From a bacterium (lineage in GTDB: Bacteria; Krumholzibacteriota; Krumholzibacteria; LZORAL124-64-63): a stretch of 9,753 nucleotides of DNA. The notes beneath the pieces are model-generated. The model ran no database searches and was not told where the DNA came from. It saw only the letters and a list, made by a program, of their open reading frames with translations. Positions 5,971 to 9,753 of the stretch are shown piece by piece. Location: positions 1 to 9,753 of the forward strand of contig VGXH01000036.1 of NCBI GenBank assembly GCA_016873405.1. Direction: 5' to 3'. Position 1 is the stretch's first letter. The number at the start of each line of letters is the position of its first letter. The position numbers were made by a program, and so were the translations under genes.

Positions 5971-6867
5971 GTGAGCCTCGTCCGCTCCCCGGCGCTGGCC
6001 GGCACCTGGTACCCGGGCGACGCCGCGGAACTGGCGCGGGTGGTCGACGGCTTCCTCGCCGCGGCGCGCCGGGCGGGCGCCGCCGGACCCGCGCCCGCGG
6101 GCCGGCCCTGGCTGGGCCTGGCCCCGCACGCCGGCTACCCCTACAGCGGGGCGGTGGCGGCCCGGCTGTACGCGGCGCTGCCCGACCTGCCGCCGCGGCG
6201 TCTGGTCATCCTGGCCCCCAACCATCGCGTCCGCCTGGCTTTGCCGGCGCTCAGCGGTGCCGCGGCCTTCGCGACGCCGCTCGGCGAGGTGCCGGTCGAC
6301 ACCGGCGCAGTCGCGCGCCTGGCCGCCACGGGCGCCTACACGGTCGAAGACCGCGCCCACCGCGACGAACACGCGGTGGAGATCCAACTGCCCTTCGTGC
6401 AGCGGCGCTGGCCCATCGCCTGCCCGGCCATCGTGCCGGTGCTCGTGCCCCGCCTGGATGGCGCCGCGCGCGAGGCCGCGGCGCGCGCGCTGGCGGCCGA
6501 GCGCGACGAGGCCACGCTGGCGCTCGTCTCGACCGACCTGACGCACTACGGCGCCGCCTACGGCTTCGCGCCGTTCGAGGGTCGCGAGCCTGCCGCCGTC
6601 GCGGCCGCCATCGAGGACCTCGACCGCGGCGCGCTGAGGCAGGTGCTGGCCGGCGACGGCCAGGGGCTGCTGGCCTACGGAAGGCGGACGGAGATCACGA
6701 TGTGCGGGCTCGAAGCGGCCGCGCTCGCGCTTGCCGGCGGACCGCCCGCGGGGCACGAGGCGGCGCTGCTGGGCTACGCCCGCAGCGGGGACCGCGACGG
6801 CGACTATGCGCTGTCGGTGAGCTACGCGGCGGCGCTGCTCTCCGAGCGCGGCGCCGAAGCCGACTGA
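5971..6867 (+). CDS. amrB: AmmeMemoRadiSam system protein B (MEMO1 family)
   Basis: GTG at 5971 is chosen: GGGAG lies 6 bases before it and similarity starts at once with RSPALAGTWYPGD (5-17). A GTG at 5893 would only add low-complexity residues. The 298-residue product is full length for the family, which is related to extradiol dioxygenases and includes human MEMO1. Putative metal-site residues line up well with MEMO1: His53 in APHAGYPYSG (51-60), His85 in PNHRV (83-87), His192 in STDLTHYG (187-194) and Cys245 in MCGLEA (244-249). MEMO1 itself has these at 49, 81, 192 and 244. DEHAVEIQLPF (132-142) and YALSVSYAA (279-287) are also typical. Bacterial members occur with an AMMECR1-like protein and a radical SAM protein; the joint reaction is not established. 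The AmmA gene follows after 9 bases, so the two are surely co-transcribed. Confidence 0.92.
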   Translation: MSLVRSPALAGTWYPGDAAELARVVDGFLAAARRAGAAGPAPAGRPWLGLAPHAGYPYSGAVAARLYAALPDLPPRRLVILAPNHRVRLALPALSGAAAFATPLGEVPVDTGAVARLAATGAYTVEDRAHRDEHAVEIQLPFVQRRWPIACPAIVPVLVPRLDGAAREAAARALAAERDEATLALVSTDLTHYGAAYGFAPFEGREPAAVAAAIEDLDRGALRQVLAGDGQGLLAYGRRTEITMCGLEAAALALAGGPPAGHEAALLGYARSGDRDGDYALSVSYAAALLSERGAEAD

Positions 6868-6876
6868 AGAGGGACC

Positions 6877-7455
6877 ATGGACGATCCGGCCGCACCCTGC
6901 GCCCTGACTGACGCCGAGCGCGCCTGCCTTCGCGAGGTGGCCGCCGCGGCGGTGGCCGCCGCCGCGCGCGGCGAACCGCCGCCCGATCCGGCGGCCATCG
7001 CGCGGGAGCGCGGCCTGGCCGGTTCGCCGCGCCTGCGCGAACGGCGGGGCGCCTTCGTCACGCTGCACGCGGGAAGCCGCCTGCGCGGGTGCATCGGCAC
7101 GCTCGAACCGCGCCTGGCGTTGCTCGAAGCGGTGGCCGCCAACGCGAGGGCCGCGGCGATCGACGACCCCCGTTTCGCGCCGGTCACGCCGGACGAATCA
7201 TCAAAACTCGCGCTCGAGATCTCGGCGCTGACGCCGCTGCGCGAGGTGGCCGGTCCGGAGGCGATCGTGCTCGGCCGGCACGGCATCCTGCTGGGCAAGT
7301 CGGGGCGGCAGGCCGTGTTCCTGCCGCAGGTGGCGTTCGAGCAGGGCTGGGACCTGCCGACGACGCTGGCGCACCTGTGCCGAAAGGCCGGCCTGCCGCC
7401 CGACGCCTGGCGCGAAGGCGCGCGCCTGCGCGTCTTCGAGGCGGACGTTTTCTAG
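6877..7455 (+). CDS. amrA: AmmeMemoRadiSam system protein A (AMMECR1 domain)
   Basis: ATG at 6877 follows the stop of the MEMO-like gene by 9 bases, with GAGG at 6869-6872. The 192-residue product is one AMMECR1 domain of normal size. Residues 10-30 form a helix, FVTLH-x(4)-LRGCIGTLEP (60-78) contains the family's signature LRGCIG with Cys72, and AAAIDDPRFAPVTPDE (92-107) and LEISALTPLREV (113-124) follow. GRQAVFLPQVA (143-153), W158 and the LCRKAGLPPDAW segment (167-178) complete the domain. AMMECR1 is the human homologue; its catalytic role, if any, is unknown. The invariant Cys and the steady pairing with a metal-binding MEMO protein and a radical SAM enzyme suggest a redox or radical-based modification, but this is inference. 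The radical SAM member is not seen within 2.2 kb downstream or 5.9 kb upstream. Confidence 0.92.
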   Translation: MDDPAAPCALTDAERACLREVAAAAVAAAARGEPPPDPAAIARERGLAGSPRLRERRGAFVTLHAGSRLRGCIGTLEPRLALLEAVAANARAAAIDDPRFAPVTPDESSKLALEISALTPLREVAGPEAIVLGRHGILLGKSGRQAVFLPQVAFEQGWDLPTTLAHLCRKAGLPPDAWREGARLRVFEADVF

Positions 7456-7484
7456 TTGTGGGGGGCCCTGCGGGCGGCTATTTT
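7456..7484 (+). promoter_or_regulatory. Candidate promoter for the serine palmitoyltransferase-like gene
   Basis: TTGTGG (7456-7461, directly after the AmmA stop) and TATTTT (7479-7484, 4 of 6 matches to TATAAT) are 17 bases apart. The -35 matches only TTG. A start near 7491 would leave a leader of about 97 bases. Alternatively the short GCCC-TGC-GGGC stem at 7465-7475 before TATTTTC could be a weak terminator for amrA. Confidence 0.35.
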
Positions 7485-7507
7485 CAGCCTCCGCGTGTCC
7501 TGACGGC

Positions 7508-7523
7508 GGGGTAACCCCTTACC
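7508..7523. repeat. Overlapping inverted repeats in the spt leader
   Basis: GGGG-TAA-CCCC (7508-7518) and GGTAA-CCCC-TTACC (7510-7523) share bases, so only one can fold at a time. They lie between the candidate promoter and the gene. They may be an operator or an RNA switch element, or chance. Confidence 0.3.
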
Positions 7524-7549
7524 TTCGCTCGATTCTGTTTGCCTGAGGC

Positions 7550-7567
7550 CGCGCCGCCGGCGGCGCG
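7550..7567. repeat. Perfect 18-base palindrome before the spt ribosome binding site
   Basis: CGCGCCGCCGGCGGCGCG reads the same on both strands. It ends 4 bases before the GAGGAAGG ribosome binding site (7572-7579) of the downstream gene. It could be a protein-binding dyad or a structure near the translation start; its sequence is pure G/C, which weakens the case. Confidence 0.45.
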
Positions 7568-7587
7568 CCCCGAGGAAGGCGGTTCCG

Positions 7588-8775
7588 ATGGGCCTGCTCG
7601 ACAAGGTCGGGAAGTTCCAGGTGGCCAGGCAGCTGATGGCCGCTGACCTGTACAACTACTTCCGCGTGATCGAGTCCGCCCAGGAGAATACCGTCCGCTA
7701 CCAGGGCCGCGAAATCATCATGCTCGGCTCCAACAACTACCTCGGGCTGACCAACCACCCGAAGGTCAAGGAGGCCGCGCGCGCGGCCATCGCCAAGTAC
7801 GGCACCGGTTGCGCCGGCTCGCGCTTCCTCAACGGCACGCTGGACATCCACCTCGAGCTGGAGCAGAAGCTGGCCGCCCTGGTCGGCAAGCCGCGGGCGC
7901 TGGTCTTCTCGACCGGATTCATGGTCAACCAGGGCGTGCTCAGCTCGCTGGTCCAGCGCAACGAGACCATCATCGTCGACCGCACCGACCATGCCTCCAT
8001 CATCGACGGGGCGCGGCTGTCGTTCGCGGACGCGCGCAAGTACAAGCACAACGACATGGACAACCTCGAGCTGGTGCTGCAGAACGAGCGCGAACGCAAC
8101 AAGCTCATCGTCGTCGACGGCGTCTTCTCGATGGAGGGCGACATCGCGCGCCTGCCCCAGATCGTCGACCTGGCCGAGAAGCACGACGCCGTGGTGATGG
8201 TCGACGACGCGCACGGCATCGGCGTGCTCGGCGACCGCGGCCGCGGCACCTGCAACCATTTCGGCCTGACCGACCGCACCCACCTGATCATGGGCACGTT
8301 CTCGAAGTCGCTCGCCTCGGTCGGCGGCTTCGTCGCCGCGGACGAGGACACGATCCACTTCATCCAGCACCAGGCGCGGTCGCTCATCTTCTCGGCCAGC
8401 ATGCCGCCGGGCTCGGTGGCCTCGGTCTCGGCGGCGGTCGACGTGATGCTGGAGGAGACCTGGCGCCACGAGGCGCTGTGGCGCAACAACGACATCATGC
8501 GCGAGCGCCTGCAGGCCGCCGGCTTCGACACCGGACCGAGCGAGACGCCGATCATCCCGGCGATCGTCGGCGAGGACATGACCGCGTTCACGCTTTGCCG
8601 CCGCCTGATCGACGAGGGCGTCTTCGTCAACCCGGTCGTCTCGCCGGCCGTCGAACCCGGCAACGCCTTGATCCGCCTGAGCCTGATGGCCACGCACACC
8701 GAGGACGAGATCCACCTGGCCATGGACAAGATGGAGAAGGTGGCCCGCGGACTGGGCATCATCCCCGGCCGCTGA
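7588..8775 (+). CDS. spt: Serine palmitoyltransferase-like alpha-oxoamine synthase (PLP enzyme)
   Basis: ATG at 7588 follows GAGGAAGG by 8 bases. The 395-residue product is a full-length fold-type I PLP enzyme of the alpha-oxoamine synthase family. Visible landmarks: LGSNNYLGLTNHP (46-58), YGTGCAGSRFLNGTLDIHLELE (71-92), His135 in DHASIIDG, which stacks on PLP, VDGVFSMEGDIA (176-187), VDDAHGIGVLG (205-215) with Asp206 and His209, the PLP-binding Lys240 in MGTFSKSLASVGGF (235-248), and GVFVNPVVSPAV (344-355) with LIRLSLMATHT (361-371). The MGLLDKV start, YFRVIES and the long identical blocks resemble serine palmitoyltransferases of Sphingobacterium and Bacteroides more than BioF or Kbl, as I recall those sequences. 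The reaction would be L-serine plus an acyl thioester to 3-ketosphinganine, in the cytoplasm or at the inner membrane face. The GNAT gene follows after 36 bases. Glycine C-acetyltransferase remains the main alternative. Confidence 0.9.
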   Translation: MGLLDKVGKFQVARQLMAADLYNYFRVIESAQENTVRYQGREIIMLGSNNYLGLTNHPKVKEAARAAIAKYGTGCAGSRFLNGTLDIHLELEQKLAALVGKPRALVFSTGFMVNQGVLSSLVQRNETIIVDRTDHASIIDGARLSFADARKYKHNDMDNLELVLQNERERNKLIVVDGVFSMEGDIARLPQIVDLAEKHDAVVMVDDAHGIGVLGDRGRGTCNHFGLTDRTHLIMGTFSKSLASVGGFVAADEDTIHFIQHQARSLIFSASMPPGSVASVSAAVDVMLEETWRHEALWRNNDIMRERLQAAGFDTGPSETPIIPAIVGEDMTAFTLCRRLIDEGVFVNPVVSPAVEPGNALIRLSLMATHTEDEIHLAMDKMEKVARGLGIIPGR

Positions 8776-8811
8776 CGCCGCCCCGCGGCGCGGCGCGGCC
8801 AAGGAGGGCGC

Positions 8812-9753
8812 ATGGCGGTCAAGATCGTTCCGGTCGGCGGCGACCGGAAGCTGCTCGAGCGGTTCCTGCGGCTGCCGTACGCCGTCTACCGCGACGACCC
8901 GCACGTCGTCTTTCCCCTGCTGGGCGAGCTGCGCAAGTTCTTCGACCGCCGGCACAACCCGTTCCACGAGCACGCCGAGACGGCGTTGTGGCTCGCCGTG
9001 CGCGACGGCCGCGACGTCGGCCGCATCGCCGCCTGCGTCGACGCGACCAGCAACGCCCACCATCGCGAGCAGGTCGGCTTCTTCGGCTTCTACGAGGCGC
9101 TGGACGACGCCGAGGCGGCGGGCGCGCTGCTCGGCGCCGCGGCGGGCTGGATCCGCGAGCGCGGCATGGACACCATGCGCGGCCCGGGCTGCTTCACCTC
9201 GAACCACGACTGGTACGGCCTGCAGGTGGACGGACGCTTCGACCGCCCCCTGATCGGCATGCCCTACAACCCGCGCTACTACGAGCGGCACTTCACGGAC
9301 TTCGGGCTGGCCGGGGCGATGGACCTCTACGCCTGGTGGATCGACACCGGCGGCCAGTTGCCGCCCAAGCTGCAGGAACTGGTCGACAAGGTCCTGGAGC
9401 GCCCGGGTCTGGTGATCCGCCCGTTCGACATGAAGAACTTCCTGGCCGAGGCGTCGCTGGTCCGCGAACTGTACAACGCCTGCTGGAACGAGAACTGGGG
9501 CTTCGTTCCCCTGAGCGACGGGGAGTTCGCCTACATGGCCAAGGACATGAAGGCGCTGGTCGACGCCGATTTCCTGCTGGTCGCGGAGATGGACGGCAAG
9601 CCCGTCGGCTTCTCGCTGACCATCCCGGACTTCAACCAGGCCACGCAAGCCCTGCGCGGCAGGCTGCTGCCGTTCGGCTGGCTCCGGTTCCTGCTCGCCA
9701 AGCGGCGGATCACCGCCGCGCGGACCATCCTGATGGGCGTGCTGCCGGAGGGG
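8812..9753 (+). CDS. GNAT-fold N-acyltransferase, bacterial ceramide synthase-like (partial, 3' end beyond window)
   Basis: ATG at 8812 follows AAGGAGG (8801-8807) closely. The frame stays open for 314 codons to the edge; related proteins are about 370-390 residues, so most of the protein is present. Seen: PYAVYRDDPHVVFPLL (22-37), a variable loop with NPFHEHAE (49-56), LAVRDGRDVGRIAACVD (61-77), GFFGFYEALDD (89-99), GWIRERGMDTMRGPGCFTSNHDWYGL (112-137), MPYNPRYYERHFTDFGL (150-166), DLYAWW (171-176), NENWGFVPL (226-234) and a second acyltransferase-like strand pair, FLLVAEMDGKPVGF (254-267). The pattern matches the large GNAT proteins to which the Caulobacter ceramide synthase bCerS belongs. 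Placement 36 bases after an spt-like gene suggests it N-acylates 3-ketosphinganine or sphinganine to form (keto)ceramide. The family is well supported; the substrate is inferred from context. Confidence 0.85.
   Translation, partial: MAVKIVPVGGDRKLLERFLRLPYAVYRDDPHVVFPLLGELRKFFDRRHNPFHEHAETALWLAVRDGRDVGRIAACVDATSNAHHREQVGFFGFYEALDDAEAAGALLGAAAGWIRERGMDTMRGPGCFTSNHDWYGLQVDGRFDRPLIGMPYNPRYYERHFTDFGLAGAMDLYAWWIDTGGQLPPKLQELVDKVLERPGLVIRPFDMKNFLAEASLVRELYNACWNENWGFVPLSDGEFAYMAKDMKALVDADFLLVAEMDGKPVGFSLTIPDFNQATQALRGRLLPFGWLRFLLAKRRITAARTILMGVLPEG

Noticed and set aside
5836..7068. 410-codon minus-strand frame opposite amrB and amrA
   Set aside because: It overlaps both conserved plus-strand genes and the STAS start; the translation shows no family pattern.
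7519..9648. 709-codon minus-strand frame opposite the spt-like and GNAT genes
   Set aside because: Val/Asp/Arg/His-rich shadow spanning two highly conserved plus-strand genes.
1..9753. CRISPR array, tRNA/rRNA, insertion sequence or defence system
   Set aside because: I saw no regularly spaced repeats, no transposase, integrase or nuclease motifs, no terminal inverted repeats with target duplications, and no cloverleaf-like segment.

Overview
The window is a very GC-rich stretch of bacterial chromosome (strong G/C preference at third codon positions in every gene). It holds eight credible protein-coding genes, two of them cut by the window edges, and no recognisable rRNA, tRNA, CRISPR array, insertion sequence or prophage. 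A large secreted lamin-tail-domain protein, a Bacteroidetes-like serine palmitoyltransferase homologue and an AmmeMemoRadiSam gene pair in a GC-rich background suggest a Gram-negative bacterium of the FCB group or a neighbouring deep lineage of the Eisenbacteria/Krumholzibacteriota kind. That placement is inference from gene content, not a phylogenetic result.

Layout. (1) 1-2385, minus: secreted protein with two lamin-tail-like units flanking two Ig-like domains, continuing beyond the left edge, with a good sigma70-type promoter at 2455-2483. (2) 2386-2722: divergent intergenic region with a cluster of palindromes. (3) 2723-4249, plus: sulfatase/alkaline-phosphatase-superfamily hydrolase with Thr where classical sulfatases have the modified Cys/Ser. 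(4) 4250-4293: short convergent junction; each neighbouring gene end carries its own short tandem duplication. (5) 5376-4294, minus: Mrp/ApbC-type P-loop ATPase. (6) 5839-5498, minus: stand-alone STAS-domain protein, followed by a terminator-like hairpin. (7) 5840-5970: divergent control region with a shared TATGATA. (8) 5971-7455, plus: AmmeMemoRadiSam protein B (MEMO1 family) and protein A (AMMECR1 family), 9 bases apart. (9) 7456-7587: leader with promoter-like elements and palindromes. (10) 7588-9753, plus: a serine palmitoyltransferase-like PLP enzyme and a GNAT-fold acyltransferase resembling bacterial ceramide synthase, cut by the right edge.

The last two genes read as the start of a sphingolipid (ceramide) pathway: condensation of an acyl thioester with serine, then N-acylation. 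The AmmB-AmmA pair belongs to a widespread three-part system of unknown function whose radical SAM member is not in this window. The STAS and Mrp genes lie in tandem, but a hairpin between them suggests they are not simply co-transcribed. No wholly new system is evident. The parts most worth following are the ceramide pair, the AmmB-AmmA pair beside it, and the palindromic control regions.
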